Positions 24,791 through 38,374 of a DNA stretch of 64,000 nt are shown one piece after another; position 1 is the stretch's first letter, and the number at the start of each line of letters is the position of its first letter. This DNA comes from Carallia brachiata (taxonomy: Eukaryota; Streptophyta; Magnoliopsida; Malpighiales; Rhizophoraceae). The stretch is from assembly GCA_021464245.1 (NCBI GenBank), contig JADCRB010000111.1, forward strand, positions 434,001 to 498,000, given 5' to 3'. The position numbers and the translations under genes are program-made. The notes under the pieces are model-generated. The model had not been told where the DNA came from and did no database searches. It was given only the letters and a program-made list of their open reading frames with translations.

Positions 24791-27510
24791 CAGTACTTTT
24801 CATTAAAATGACAAGATAAGGTATTTAATATAGAATAATGCTACGTAGTTTATTTCTATTAAAAGATATGAGTTAATATATAATTTATTAATAATACTTA
24901 ATAATTTATCTATCTTATAATTTTTATATTATAAAATATCTCAATTACTATTATTATAAAAAAATTAATTAATTTACTTGACACCGTTCAACTAAAAAAC
25001 AGTAAATCATCAATTACACGTTCAGAATATCTTTAAATACAATTTAAAAACTACTTATTATTATTTTATCTATTAAAGTATATTATTATGTGCTGACATG
25101 CATCAATGAAAGGACACCTCTTTTTTCTCTCGAGATAAACCCGCCACACTCGGCTAACTTTTGTTAAATAGCAATAATATATGCTTTGAAATTTAATATT
25201 TTGATTAATATTTTAAATAAAATTAATATTAATAATTTTAAAATTATTAAACTTAATTTTATTTAAAACATTAATGAATATATTAAAATTAAAGACATTA
25301 ATATTTCCTCTCTATTAAAATGGAGGAAGTGGTGGAACCCTCTTTAAACTTCGGGAACTCTTGGTTTGTTTGTTTTTTTTTTTTTTCAAAAAAACAAAAG
25401 AAATGAACGGGGGTCGGCGGCCACGCATGTGATGCTGAGTAGTCCCACCGCATCAACTCTGCGGTTCATTTCTTCGGCAGCCTTTTCCAGATCAATTGGG
25501 AGTCCAAAAGATCATGCCACTTGTAACTTGTTTATTAAATATACGGGCAGGCCCCACAACGACATGCGGTCCCCTGTGACTGTCTTGAACTTTCTGCGGT
25601 TCCATCCGTGCTCATGCCTCGCAGTTCTTTCATAAACCAAGTTGAAGTTAATTACAAAAGAAAATGATGTCCTTCGAATGATACACCAATAATTTGAAGA
25701 TTTTAAATTTTAATTTTAAGAATAGAAACAAAATTATAAAATTAATTAGAAATATTCTTATTATATAATTTACAATTTAACGAATTTTTTAAATGATTAA
25801 AGTAAAAAAAATTACATTTTTAGAGATATTCAATAATTAAAACTTAAATTTATATTTAAGAAATTTTACATTTTAATTTTGAGAAAAATATAATTTATCA
25901 ATGTAAAAGGTACCTCTAGCGTGTAATTTACGCCTCACATGCCTTAAATTAAATAAAAATGAAGTGAAATTTTATAATGTTATTTGTATAGTGTAATAAT
26001 AATATTATTTGTAAAATTACTCCATGGTAGTTCATTGAAAAAAAAAGAAAGAGTGCCTTTTACATTTGGAAACTGTGGTGACCTGAAACAATTTCTCACC
26101 AAGTAATTGTGGGAAAATTCTTGGTGGGCACTTTCCCTGTTGTCAGTCTCAGATTTTCACTTTTTTCCAGGTGTATTCAAATTCTTGGTGGAAAAATTCA
26201 TTGGTTGCTCGTACTTCCAGATTTTCCTCTTCTGAGTTTTCATGCCATCTCTATCGCAATGGCAAATCTTTTGACTCATTTTGCAACCTCTAATTTTATT
26301 TCTCGTTGCATCTTGTGGCTCATATTTGTTTAGCCATCAATCACATACCTGGAGACCAGAATGCTTGATAATAGTCTACATGAATGAATGAACCTTTCTC
26401 AGTAGGTTCCAGATCGAGTTAAAAGTGGAATAATCTGCAAGATTGTGACATTATTGAGCTTTATGCACACATCAAGAGAAGGTGCCAAGTGAAATGCACG
26501 ATAAGAGCCAAAGAATCACGTAACTAAAATGACTGCGTCAGTTTATAAACTTAGAAAATTTAGAAGATCGAATCTCTTTATTCTTCAAAATTTTCACATT
26601 AAAATAAAATTTAGTTGGCGTGTAATATTTTTCCACATTCTTTTTTTACTAACATCTAACGGTTAATTACTAATCGTTTGACACCTTAAAAAAACCAAAA
26701 GGGCCAAGGAACCTGCGTTGTAGTGAAATTACGCAAAAAGATTGATCCATTCTGGACCTGTAGCGGCCAACAAGAAGGAGAGCTGCTATGAATTACCTCA
26801 GTTATTGGCTAAGTTTAGGGCTTATAATTGGTGGGAGGCAGAGAGAGAGAGACAAAAGAGAGAGAGAGAGAGACTAACAAAAATTGCCTTTAATTGGGCA
26901 ACTCAAATTGACATAGGAAGAGCACTTGTCATAGCCATGATGGAAAAGGGACATTTTCTATTTTCAAACAAAGAAAAACACACCAAGAAAGTCCTCGGCG
27001 TTGGGATAGTTAGTTACTTTTTTTTTTTTTTTTAAGTAAATAGTTAGTTTTTCTTTTGTCTGAAACTTTACTATTTAAAAGTCACATTAACCCCAATTAA
27101 TTCGGAGTCGAGCTGAAAAGATGCATAAGGGAGGCAAAACTTTTTCGACATTTATTTTCTTTACATATAAGACTCAAATTTAAAACTTTATTTAACGAAA
27201 AACTCTTAACACTCAGACTAACACACATGCATTGGTAATTTTTTTTTTTTTTTCTGTCAGATGCGTTGGTAGTAATTAGTTGCTGCCAAAAGATTTTTTT
27301 TTTTTGGGGTCCTATTACCGGCAAAAGATTAATTAGCAACCGAGCAAGGCCATGAAGAAAATAAGAGTCTGAAAAGCTCTATAGTCCATTAGGCTTTCGA
27401 TTTTGGTCCACGAAGTCCATTGAGCTTCTACGCTAAGCTGTCGTAAACTTCAGGTGACTGACTTGCAGCTGTGAGTAGCCTGCAACTTCATTACTGCCTC
27501 TTTCATAAAA
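24791..27510. other. Intergenic, no gene recognised
   Basis: AT-rich intergenic DNA with an A+G microsatellite at 26838-26873 and poly-T runs (27018-27033, 27241-27253, 27295-27305). A GC-richer stretch at 25400-25630 gives an open frame without recognisable motifs. Confidence 0.45.
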
Positions 27511-27514
27511 TTCC

Positions 27515-27758
27515 AATCACTGGGGCACTCGGTTAGTCCGAATGACATAAAGCATGTGTGCCCCATGCGGTTGCGAATTTGAATCCCCCACCTCACCCAA
27601 TCCACCGTAACTCATCTAAATCCTATTCAACCCGATTATGGCAACAATAACTAGGATGGGTTTCGGCCCAACAACAAGGATTTACACTAATGGGCCCAAT
27701 GGGCTTTAACGAAGGAATAACTCCCCATAAACACCAAAAAAAAAAAAAAAAAAAAAAA
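27515..27758 (+). mobile_element. tRNA-derived SINE-like element with poly-A tail
   Basis: The head has an A-box-like GGGGCACTCGGTTAGTCCG and a B-box-like GCGAATTTGAATCCC about 50 bp later, the spacing of an internal Pol III promoter. It ends in an uninterrupted A run of about 22 bases (27737-27758). No clear target duplication was seen. The part after 27660 may instead be the ECHIDNA promoter, with only the head SINE-derived. Confidence 0.45.
27665..27705 (+). promoter_or_regulatory. Clustered site II (TGGGCY) motifs upstream of ECHIDNA
   Basis: GGCCCA at 27665-27670 and TGGGCCCAATGGGCT at 27691-27705 give three site II motifs within 40 bp, about 170-210 bp upstream of the ECHIDNA start codon. 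This resembles the paired motifs upstream of the DUF952 gene. Confidence 0.4.
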
Positions 27759-27873
27759 CCAACAACAACCTCACAGTCCCGCGGAGAAATTTTGGAAGCC
27801 GGAAGGAAGGGAAGGAAATTCGATTAGTTTGGGGGAAGCGGAAGTTAGCTTTGTTTTTTCAGCATTTTTTTCG

Positions 27874-30800
27874 ATGGATTTCGGCCAGGTAGGCTTTCGT
27901 CAATCAGAGTTTCAAAAGCGCGTTTCCTTTAGATTTTGGAATTCTTTTAATGCTTCATCTACCGATCTACATTATAGATCTGTGTTTTTTTTTTTTTTTT
28001 TAGTTTTTTTTTGAAAAAATCTTATGATTTGCTTGTAGTTAGTACCATGATTCGCTAACATTTATAGATTTTGACCTGTAAATGCAATATTATCATCAAA
28101 TCAGTCCGACGGTAAGAGCTGGAACTAACTTACCTAGATTCACATATTTGGAATTGGAATATTAGAATGGGAAAAGCTACGTAGGCACAACGTTGGCACT
28201 TGGAGATCTGGTCCGTTGAATCGTGAAAATGTATTGAATTTGAAAAAAAAAAAAAAAAAACAGAAAAAAACAGATAAACCGTTGGATTAGTTCGGTGTTT
28301 GCGCGCGACGTAGATTGCGAGACTGCCTATTGGTGTCCTATTAGAATATGCTTTTATTTTCGTCTTTTTTTTTTTTTAATTTCTTGGGAATTATGAAACG
28401 TTTACTGCTTAGGCAGCGAGGAAATTTGCGTCATTACGGTTGAAGTTAGAGTCAATATTGTTTGTTTGTTTATTGTAATTCCTAATTATGTGCCTGAGTT
28501 TCCGCAATCTGAGGTCGGGAGAAGATTCAGTAGTATGCAGTTTTATGTATTTTTTAGTTTCTGCTTTTCGAATTGTGACCTTCATGACATAATGGAGTCG
28601 TTACACCAAAGCTCGCACTTCCTGAGTTGCATTGAAAGCATCTCTTAAAAATTACATCAAATGGATTCAAAAAATATTTTGCTATTTTTTTTTTGGTTGT
28701 CTTGGCTTTGTTCTTTGCATTTGAAGGGCGAAAACTGAAATTTCAATATTTTTAATAAGCTTTGTTTGTGTGTTTGGCTATAATATTTGTTTTCCTATCT
28801 TGCAGTCGCAATGTGGGGGAAAACTATGCCAATCCGAAGACATGCTTCTTTCATGTACTCTTTAAGGTTAGCATATCTATGTGCATTCTTGTCGCTTTGT
28901 TTGAGGAATCAACTGCATAATGTTAAGTGCAACTGTCTATTCTTTGGCAGGCTGCTGCTTTAGCATTCTACATTCTCTCAGCCCTATTCTTTGATAGCTT
29001 TGTTATCATCTTTGTGGTCACTGTCGTTCTTGCTGCCCTTGATTTCTGGGTAGTTAAGAATGTCACTGGCCGGATCTTAGTTGGGCTTAGGTGGTGGAAT
29101 GAAATAAATGAGCAGGGTGAGAGCATTTGGAAGTTTGAATGTCTTGACCAGCAGGTTTGAACCATGATAATCATGAGTTTGTTGATTTCCGTCCCAATTG
29201 TTGCACTGAGCTGCTTCTGCATCTGACTTTATTGTTTTACACGATATTGTATGTGTTGTGTTTTACTTGGGCTCTCATTCTTATGTCCAGTCATTGGCTC
29301 GTATGAACAAGAAGGATTCCTGGCTATTTTGGTGGACACTCTACCTTAATGTAAGTATTTGTTGACCATTTTATGTAATTTGCAGTACCATGCCTTTGGC
29401 ATGTATCATGTGAATATTCGTCAAATGTATAGGATAAAGAGAAATTTTTGAATTAAATAGCATATCAACGAAGGATTTTTGTCTAAATTGAACAGAAATA
29501 ACAAGATCAGGCATGTTTGTTTTTTGGATGCACTACGTTTGCAACAATCAATTTTCGTCATGAGATTAAGCCAATTTTGAGATGCTAAGATGGATTAGTG
29601 GGAAAAAAAGGAGGCATATGTAAATGCATACTTGAAACACAATGGGTGAAGTTTGTGAGGGCTTGGTCTTGTGTAAGGAACTCGGATATGTCAGCCATAG
29701 GAAGCATTATCGTCCAATTTGATATGAGGATAAAGCCATTGCCCATTGCACGATCCCATTGACATTGAATACTGTTCAGAAAGAGAGAATTTGAAGAAAG
29801 ACCTGCCTTTTGGCAATATTGCATAAAATGGCTTGTTGCTAAGGCTTAGATGTCTACGCTTGTGAATTTAATCATTCCACTATAAGGACATAGTTGGTAA
29901 AATATGAATTCAAATGACATGAGAAGAATTAAGAGACATAGAAATTCATTGAAATACAGCATTATATAACTAATATGTTGCTAATTAGTTTCCAATGAAT
30001 TCCTTTAGAAAAGTGTTTTAGCTTTAACTTTTTGCAAGTTTGAAGCATCATACCTTCTTGTTAATATTGGTAACTAAATACACGGAGTTAATGACTGCTG
30101 TTTAATTGTTAGTAGCATCAAAGTCTCTTGTGGCTGTTAGATTTTTGGTCACTTGGTCACACTAGGCCAGTTCTTTTCATGGATCTCCCTCACGCTATCT
30201 CTATGGCATGTATATGTATATTATCATAATGCAGGCAGTTGCTTGGGTCATCCTTGGAATCTTTTCCATCATAAGATTGGAGGTTGATTATGTTCTAGTG
30301 GTAGCAGTTTGTTTGAGCCTTAGTATTGCAAATATTATTGGATTCACAAAGTGCCAAAAAGGTTTGTAACCATATTGCTTTAAACTTAATAGGTAGTATT
30401 TATGTGTCCAACATCATGCTCAGAATCATGTATGAATGATTTAATTTGTTTCATGTTTGTGAGGAACGTTTTTCTCACATCAATGCATTCATGTTTCTGC
30501 TTTTCTCCTCTGGGCTGGGGTTTTGATTTCATCCTGAAACACGTAGACGCACTCACTTACACATACACAGAAGATTACCTGTGTACACGGTAAGCTGATT
30601 CGAGCTTGGAGTAGCGACTTTTTGGGCTTGCCATTCTGCCGTGAGACGTTGATCTGACTAGGAGTTTTACTTGTTATAAATAGTGTTTATAAATAGTGTT
30701 TTGATAACCTAAACAGGAAAACAGAACCTGGCTTAGCATCTAGACTTATAAACCTCATGTTACTGCCATTCTTTTCATAACGTGACAGCAATGGAAATGC

Positions 30801-30981
30801 TTGCCTGCAATCTTCAGTATTTCTTCTTATATTTTTACTCTATGTACAAATGCCTTAGTATTATTATTGAAGAGTGCTTTTTGCATGTTCAGATGCCAAG
30901 AAGCAGATTCAAACATTTGCCTCCCAGACTATTGCATCTCATTTCTCGTCTACTATACAGTCTGCATTCAGCGTGGTGTAA
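27874..30981 (+). CDS. ECH: TVP23/ECHIDNA trans-Golgi membrane protein (one-base lesion near start)
   Basis: Homologue of yeast TVP23 and Arabidopsis ECHIDNA, a trans-Golgi network membrane protein needed for secretion of wall polysaccharides and cell elongation. Exons: 27874-27888, 28806-28866, 28951-29154, 29291-29350, 30235-30361, 30893-30981. Landmarks are NYANPKTCFFHVLFK, AAALAFYILSALFF, LDFWVVKNVTGRILVGLRWW, SLARMNKKDSWLFWWTLYL, ANIIGFTKCQKD and a C-terminal FASQTIASHF. Hydrophobic segments lie in exons 3 and 5. Expected length is about 184 residues, like the Arabidopsis protein. Exons 1 and 2 together total 76 bases, one more than needed to keep ATG in frame with NYANPKTC; the surplus base is probably in the G run at 28815-28819. 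A different first exon cannot be excluded. Confidence 0.92.
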
Positions 30982-31643
30982 GCTGTCAGAAGAGAGAGTT
31001 CGTATGGATTCTGATGTGTTTTCAGTGTGCATAACCAAGATGCTGAGGAGCAGGTGATGTGAGTCTTGATTGCAATTTTTAGCCTAAACTTCTATAGAAA
31101 TATACAGATTGATACATATCCAGTGGGCAGTGGCCAGCGGTGATAGAGATTGCTTTCACCTGAGAAATTTGAAATATCATGTTTACGGAATACAGTAGAC
31201 CTTGTAAAGGATGTTTGTAAATTCGAGAGAAGAAACAAAATTTATTAAAATGCCAAGAGTTGTCGAGATTTTTTACAGTTCATAACTATGAGGGACGATT
31301 GTCAGGTTTCAATCCATCAAAATTGTTGTCAAAATTGTCTCGGTATCACTTGAATAGGAAATTAGTTTAAATTTACGCAGCAACTTGGGAGAATTAATGC
31401 AAAACGCCATTTTCTGTGATTCTTCAGGCTATCTAGGTGTAGCAATAGTATTAGTAGAAACCTTTAGAGGATCCAGTACTAATTGAGGTAGTTGGAGGAA
31501 ATGATCTCCAACTGAGGGATTTGAGTTTCGAAGTTCAGTCTCTCCCTCATCTCTTATTCTTCAACCGTTGAGCTATCGGTTTCAAATTATCCCCCAAAAA
31601 AAGTCCTTGGTCAAAAAGATATTGCCAAATATTTATTTCCTAA
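30982..31643. other. ECHIDNA 3' region and spacer
   Basis: Includes the ECHIDNA 3' untranslated region. No separate gene was seen before the tandem duplication begins at 31644. Confidence 0.5.
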
Positions 31644-32760
31644 GTTGGATGGCATAGGATGAGTTGGTTTTTGTTTCTTACTATCGTATCTTTGATTTTG
31701 TTTTCTTATCTTCTAATACCCCCTCGAGAGACAGAATGTCAATGTCTTCGAGAAAATATGGTCTAAAGACTAAAGCGAATTCTCCCAACTGATTCTTTAC
31801 CGACCAATCCCAACTGATTCTTTAATTAGTGCTGAAGATGGACTTTTCTTCCATATATCCACGGCTGATCACTCCTCGGCTTGTTGACGGCACATGTTGA
31901 TCGATGCTGACTATGCCTTTTTGCTCGAACATGAAGTGTTTAGCAAAACAAAACAAGAATGGTGTTGTGTACGGTAAATTTCCATGAAAGAACGTTTGTA
32001 GGTACTGTTGAAGTTAGATTTTCGTTGAGGAAGCTTCCATTTTGACCACCAAAGTGCAAGGCAGGAGGCCTGTTTCAATTGCGCCACTTAAAACTGATTC
32101 TGAAAAGGAATAAAAGGTGGGCTTAGTGGGAGTGAAGAATAATAAAGCGAACAAACGGTATAATCAGTAGCTATATTTCACTATTTAGCCATCGACTTCG
32201 TTGGCCATCACTCCTTCGGTTGTTCTGTGATTTCTGAAACATTTTTAATTTAGAGATGTAAACAAGTCAAGATTAATTAACCTTTAATCGAGTGGTATTG
32301 AGGACCATCACTCAAGACACACGAGATAAATTTGAAATTCAGTGTCTCATTTATACGCACTCAGTGCATCAAGATCACAGGCTATGTGCCTAAGTCCTTG
32401 CCCGTGCTATACCATAATTAACGCGTAAAAATGGGTCACGGAGAATATGAAAACTTGGTTAATGTCTCTTTCAGAAGTTGTCCACCGCCACTGAGTTACC
32501 GCTGAATTTTCAACGTTCGCACGTTGGATTTCTTTTAATTTTCCTAGTCCGTCCCCAAGCATTTTCTCAACTTTATTTTCCATTTGATAGAAAAAAAAAT
32601 TGATAGTTTTACTTAAATAATTTTAAAATAACAATGGAGTGATATAAATTATTAAATAATTAAATTTATAAAAATAAAAAAAAATAAACTGACAAATATC
32701 GTTAAATTATATTGTGTAACTATTTTAAAATTAGCTAAATAAAATTATATAGTGTTACTT

Positions 32761-33008
32761 ATGATACAAATTCCCTTTAAAGTTGTGAATTGCGCAGCCA
32801 CATTCGTCATCCATGTGATGTCACCGTCCTCGGCGTCATTGCCTTCTAAGAGATCATTGGGTTTAAAGAAGTAATTTTTCATTCTCACCAATATTATTCT
32901 CCATTCAAGGGCAAGCTTTTTCTTCAGAAAGTAGATCCCTCCTATGATAATTCCCATAGAAAATCTTAAATCTCCAATATAAGAAGACGTGGTAGGTCCA
33001 CGGAACAA
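32761..33008 (-). pseudogene. Unrecognised coding-like fragment in unit A
   Basis: An 80-codon open frame with no known domain. The equivalent stretch of unit B (41410-41650) is interrupted by indels, so it is not maintained as a protein. It may be a relict exon or chance. Confidence 0.2.
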
Positions 33009-34129
33009 AAACTAGACTTGGTTAGCCCAATTGAAATGCATCTAGTATTCCCAATATCGGATTAAAGGTTAAAACATGAAAGTTAAAGCCACCATCAATG
33101 TATTTAATTACTTGGAACGCTAGATATGAACTTACAGACATTTACAGAGGGTTGATATTACCCTCCAACTTCATTTGTATCTAGGGAAAAAACGCAATGC
33201 CAAGAATTTGGAGTTCAGTCGACAAATGGTCATTTTGGTTAAACTTGCCAAAATGGCAAAGTCACGAAGAAGACTCCGTGTGGATGGGGTATTGACTTCG
33301 TTAGACCTTATTCAAACCTTAATTCTCTGCAAAGTAAGCTTTGTCAATCGGTACCTTTTTTTTTTTTTTTTTAACTGTTATAGATTTTCTGTTCTGTAAC
33401 ACTATAATTTAATCTTCATTCATTCACCTTTCATAGAAATGGAATGGCTCATTATGCCTTTGTATATTTTTTTATTGTTTAGTGCTTAATTAGTGGCATA
33501 CTTCTATATATAATGTGGAACTTATAGAATGTCATGCTATAAGAGAGAAAAAGTAGTTCATCGTGAGGTACTCCAGTGGAAAAATTTTAATATCTATTTT
33601 CAAGGTCTTGCATTTTAATTATAAGAAAAGAAATATGTGGCTTATGAAAATCTGAGATTTATTGTTTGTATATAATTCACGGTCAAATAAACGTTTAATA
33701 AAAACAAAAAAAAGTAAAAAAAATAAAAAAAAGACTTAGAAGTGAGAGAGCGAATATATAAATAGGTACCTAAAGGAAGGAATTGGTGCTCGTGTTTGTT
33801 GGTGGGCTGTCTTCCTTCTCGTCTTCCTTTCGATGGTTGGGTGTGGAATTTAATATAAGAGAATAATTCTCGACGTCAATTCATCTGACGGTTACTTTGT
33901 GAGGAATGAAAACTCGGCAAAAATTCATTTGCATATCTACTCCATAATCCCAAAATTATAATTTATATTAATCATACATATAATTTATACTAGTTTAAAT
34001 TTATTGTTTTCTCAAATTTATGTTTTGGCCCTCTTAATTACCTCTACTACAAAAAGCAATGTGAACAAACATAAATTTATACTACTATCTCTACTAAAAT
34101 TTATATTTTGTTCCAATAAATATTATGGA

Positions 34130-34315
34130 CTTTGTTAGTGATAGTTACATTTACTTTTTTTTTTTTTATAATAGTTTATATATAACATGTGTTGATTGAT
34201 TACAAAAAAATTAAAACTCAGATATATTACAAGTTTATAATTGAAAAGTGTTGATATATTGATTTTAAATTGATAATCGTAAAAGAGCAAGTAAAAAATG
34301 ACTATATATAACAAA
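34130..34315. mobile_element. Inverted-repeat MITE, copy in unit A
   Basis: Related to the elements at 42715-42905 and 50835-51035. The left end has TTAGTGATAGTTACATTTAC; the right end, reverse-complemented, has TATATAGTCATTTTTTACTT. The shared interior includes GTTGATTGATTACAAAAAAA and TTGATATATTGATTTT. No clear target duplication was resolved. Confidence 0.45.
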
Positions 34316-35610
34316 TCTTAAATTTTATATTTTACATTTTACTCTCACTATTTTGTTTTTTTTTTTTCAACTGACAGTTACTATATATATTAAAATAATA
34401 ATATTTTATTATGTAAATTATTATTTATTAATAAAATAATATTATTTTATTATTTATGTTATTCTTTATAATAAAAATATTTAAAAAATAATTTTTTAAT
34501 ATTTATTTACTCTTCTCATTTTAATTGTTTGATCCGCTACTGACTGAGTTCATCTATGAAGTACTCACTCGTACGTAAGTAGAGAGAGGTGAATTTGGCT
34601 TTTGGTAATGGCAGTCACGGTAGTTTAAGGTCAGCTTGTCCATGCGATAAATATTCTTTTTGTTTGGGCATGCGATTAGTATTCTTGAGAACCTACAACA
34701 TGTGAAATGAACCTACTTAGGACTGTATCCGCCGAAAATTGCTCACTCCTTTTTACGTGTCCTCACTCTTCGCATTTTTGGACAACAAATCAAAATAGAT
34801 CTATGTAACCAACTTAAAAAATATTTTTGACGAACAAATACGTAAGCATACAACATGCAACACATAAAGTATACACAATTAATCTAATAATTTATTTGAT
34901 TTTTTTAAAATTTAATATATTTTTCATAATCTAATAATTCAATTCTCATGTGAAAACTATATGTCTATTATTACATCTCTAGATAACTTTTTTTCTTTTA
35001 GTTTTTTTTCCTGACTGGATTTTTTAGATTTTTTCTTTTAGATTTGAGAAAATAAAAATGAGACAGTTGTGAACATTTTACGGTTTAATTTGGAAAGAGC
35101 TTGATCGCCCAGATTGAAGAAAGTCAAAACTATCCATATCAGATTGGGTTGTGTCATTTTGTTCATCAATCTTCTTTTTAGGAGTTAAGACTACATGGAT
35201 GGGCAAAGGAAAAACAGGGGAGACCGGAATCATTCGCGATGTGGGCCTAATACATTAAAAAATAGTTTTATTTTATTTTAGAAATTTTCCGCTAAAACAT
35301 AATAAAATACACAATGCAAAAGGCGGTAATCTTTGTTTTCATGGAATATTTCGTTGTTTTGTGTATGTTAACTTTTTTCTTCGCTCTCATTACTGTTTCA
35401 AAAAGGTTTAGTATCTATACTTTGATAGTTATACTTAATATTCATATTGTGACGGATTTATTTATTTTTTTAATAAGATTAATAAAATATAATATAAAAA
35501 ATTAATACATTATTTTTTATTATAAAAATAATAAACGTAATTATAAAAATAGTCAAGTTTATTACAAAAAGTATATATAATATATATACTATCTGGATAT
35601 CAGTATATGT

Positions 35611-35784
35611 GTGTTTTGGTTGTGCCAAAGTCCTCACCAGTCTCATTATTTCAAGGTGCCCAGTCAATCCTTCAAAAGTAATATTACTTAAAGCGAAGAT
35701 TGTTTCATGGAGTGGTCGATCGGTCTCAACTAATGCATGTAAATCTCCTAGAATCCATGTTCTACCAGCAGATACACTGTTCGA
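35611..35784 (-). pseudogene. Relict exon-like fragment, unit A copy
   Basis: 58 codons open on the minus strand, containing AGRTWILGDLHALVETDRPL and GLTGHLEIMRLVRTLAQPKH. It has good coding character but matches no family recognised here. The unit B counterpart (44786-44959) has the same length and no stop, yet differs mostly at amino-acid-changing positions, which argues against present protein constraint. Confidence 0.35.
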
Positions 35785-36696
35785 TCTTCAGAGACATAAT
35801 AAAATCACAGTAACAAGAAATAAATTCCATTAATGTATTTTCCAGAACAAAAAGAATGAATGGCAGTTGACATAGAAAAACCTCATCACCCGAAGACTCT
35901 GGCCTTCATGACATAATAACTTTTACCAGAGTGCCTGCGTTTGCGAGAAAAATTGAGAAGGCAAAGGGTCAAACTCCGAAGTATACAACTGACCAACGCC
36001 AACAAAAGAAAGTAGAAAATTGTGTAAAGTCCTTTAGGGAATAGTTTAAGGGTGAGAGATTAAACCTCTATTATTTTATAGGTATTGTGTTTAAATTTTA
36101 AGAAAAATTAGGTAGAATTTATGAGAAGGGAGAATTGTTCCTATTTTATAGCGTATAATACAATAGGTCTCTAAATAGATTAAAAACAAAGTGTCCAAAG
36201 TAGCACAACTTAGTTACTTGTGATGCGTATTGTAAAATAATTCTGTCACTATTTTTTCTGATTAAGGGGATTATTAGGTTGTGATATATGTGTTTATGTG
36301 TGTGAATAGACTATGATTCTCCTTAAACACCAGAAAAAAGAACTTATTTGATACCTTTAGAGGAGACTATATTTCACTTTAAATCTTTAATTAATAAGCT
36401 GATAGTGGATGAAAGCCAATGGAAAAGTATACGTAACTTTAACTTATTTTTTCTAACGTTTTTCGATCTTTTTATTTTAAAGCGCACTATTAGGAGCACA
36501 CCAAATTTTGGAAAGAAATATAAATTGATTCATTATGACCTTTAAGTATAAATATTAGATCGTCTTTTCTTATATATGATCAGGAACGCACTATTATACA
36601 CTAATTAGTATTTTGTGTCTAAATTTGGTATTTCAACTTTTTGTTTCCAAAATTTTTATTATTGTAGCCGCTAAACTTGGTGTCATCGTCACACAC

Positions 36697-36707
36697 TGTT
36701 ATATATA
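36697..36707 (+). promoter_or_regulatory. TATA box of MYB copy A
   Basis: TTATATATAC about 155 bp upstream of the ATG, conserved in unit B at 47218-47228. Confidence 0.55.
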
Positions 36708-36860
36708 CCTCGTTTCATATCCGTCTATTCTCCAAGGCTAGTCCAGCCCCTAGCCGCCAACCAACCACCATATCTCTTCTGTACAACATCTGAAATCCAA
36801 ATTTTCAATACCCAAATCCCATCTCTCCAACTCAAAAGCATTTGTTGGAGAGAAACTGAA

Positions 36861-38374
36861 ATGGAAGGTCGTCAAGTAATACGGAAAGACAGTTGTCCAC
36901 TAAGTTGCAACGGTGAAGAAGTTACGGAGATGAGGAAAGGCCCGTGGACCGATGATGAGGACGCCATACTTGCCGGTTATGTGGCCGCTCACGGCGAAGG
37001 TCGCTGGAACACCACTGCTCGCTTCGCAGGTTAGTTTACACATCTTATTTCACTTGTCTTTCTTATAATACATTTTTTTTCAACTGGCAGTGAACTGTAA
37101 AATGAGTAGTTCTTCCTATTTACATAAATAAATCTCATATCTGTTCGATAACTTGAAACCTGAAAGATAGATGTGTAAATTCTTAACTACTGAGCGATCA
37201 AGTATCTTCTTTGGTTGCATCCCAGAGTAGTTAATTGAACATGTTTGGCATATGCATGGCATATGTGCAGGATTGAAACGGACTGGTAAAAGCTGCAGAT
37301 TAAGATGGTTGAACTACCTGCGCCCCAATGTTCGAAGAGGAAGCATAACCCTGCAAGAACAGCTTTTGATTCTTCAACTTCATTCTCGTTGGGGCAACCG
37401 GTATTTTAATTTTCTTTATCTAATTGTTGAGTCGGAAAATTACAGAGAGAATAAGAGCTATAAGAAATGTATTGATTGATTTGTGCGATTAAATAATTTT
37501 TATTTGTAACAAAAAATTGATGAAAAATATATTTATTTTTATTGTAAATATTAATTATCTAATTATATAAATCAATTGGTCCATTAATTAAACCGTATCT
37601 CTTTTTTCGTGTCTATGTATCTTTTTTTATAATTGTTTTCTATTATATTTATAGATATATTTTGGTAGGTCTATTTATATGTTTGTATATATGGACTTAC
37701 ATTAAATGATGAAATTGAAACGCTGAAGGTGGTCAAAAATAGCCCAATACTTGCCTGGCAGAACGGACAACGAGATTAAAAACTATTGGAGAACCAGAGT
37801 CCAGAAGCTGGCAAAGCGGCTCAAATGCGATGTTAATAGCGAACAATTCAGAGATTCTATACATCAAGTTTGGATTCCCAGGCTAATTGAGCTGATCCAG
37901 GCTGCTGATTCCGGATCCTCCGCCGGCCAATCTTCCCGGTCAGCTGACTGCTGCATGAATAGAAATTCCAATTACCAGGACGACAATATCGATCATATCC
38001 TTGCAACTGAAGCCTTTCATCACGTTAATGAATCTGGGTGTGAAGGATTCGACTCAAACTTGATGCCGGAGCTATCGGGCAGTCCATCGGACTCTTTGGA
38101 TTCCCGGGTGTTGTTGGACTATACAGATTCTGACAATCCGTCATGGGGTTACAGTTTTGGTGGCGGTCTAAGCGGGTCGGGTCTGCGACCAGGAGATGAT
38201 GGGGCTTTTTGTGGATGGCACTGTCAGAGTTCCAGTTACAGAAAGTGGTATGGAGTTCAGGATGTGGAAGCGTTCGAATCGGAGCCTCAAAGAAACGGCT
38301 TAATGGGCGGCGGAGACGGGAGTTTTGAGAGTCTATGGATTGACGAAAAGATCTTGTTTCTGTCAAGATCGTAA
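36861..38374 (+). CDS. R2R3-MYB transcription factor, subgroup-20-like, copy A (intact)
   Basis: A nuclear DNA-binding regulator. Exons: 36861-37029, 37271-37400, 37729-38374, giving 314 residues. R2 begins [20 protein letters not shown] and contains [20 protein letters not shown]3 contains [20 protein letters not shown] and [20 protein letters not shown]. Both intron positions are the usual ones for R2R3-MYB genes. After the MYB domain, [11 protein letters not shown] matches the WxPRL motif of Arabidopsis subgroup 20 (MYB2, 62, 78, 108, 112, 116), whose members act in stress, phosphate, gibberellin and hormone responses. The acidic, Ser/Gly-rich C-terminus ends with a Trp-containing [10 protein letters not shown] motif, likely part of the activation region. 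Which subgroup member is orthologous cannot be decided from the sequence alone. Confidence 0.93.

Noticed and set aside
25366..25635. 89-codon plus-strand frame in a GC-richer patch
   Set aside because: Begins in a T homopolymer and shows no family signature.
27570..27590. B-box-like sequence, considered as a tRNA gene
   Set aside because: No cloverleaf arms or anticodon loop could be formed around it; a SINE head fits better.
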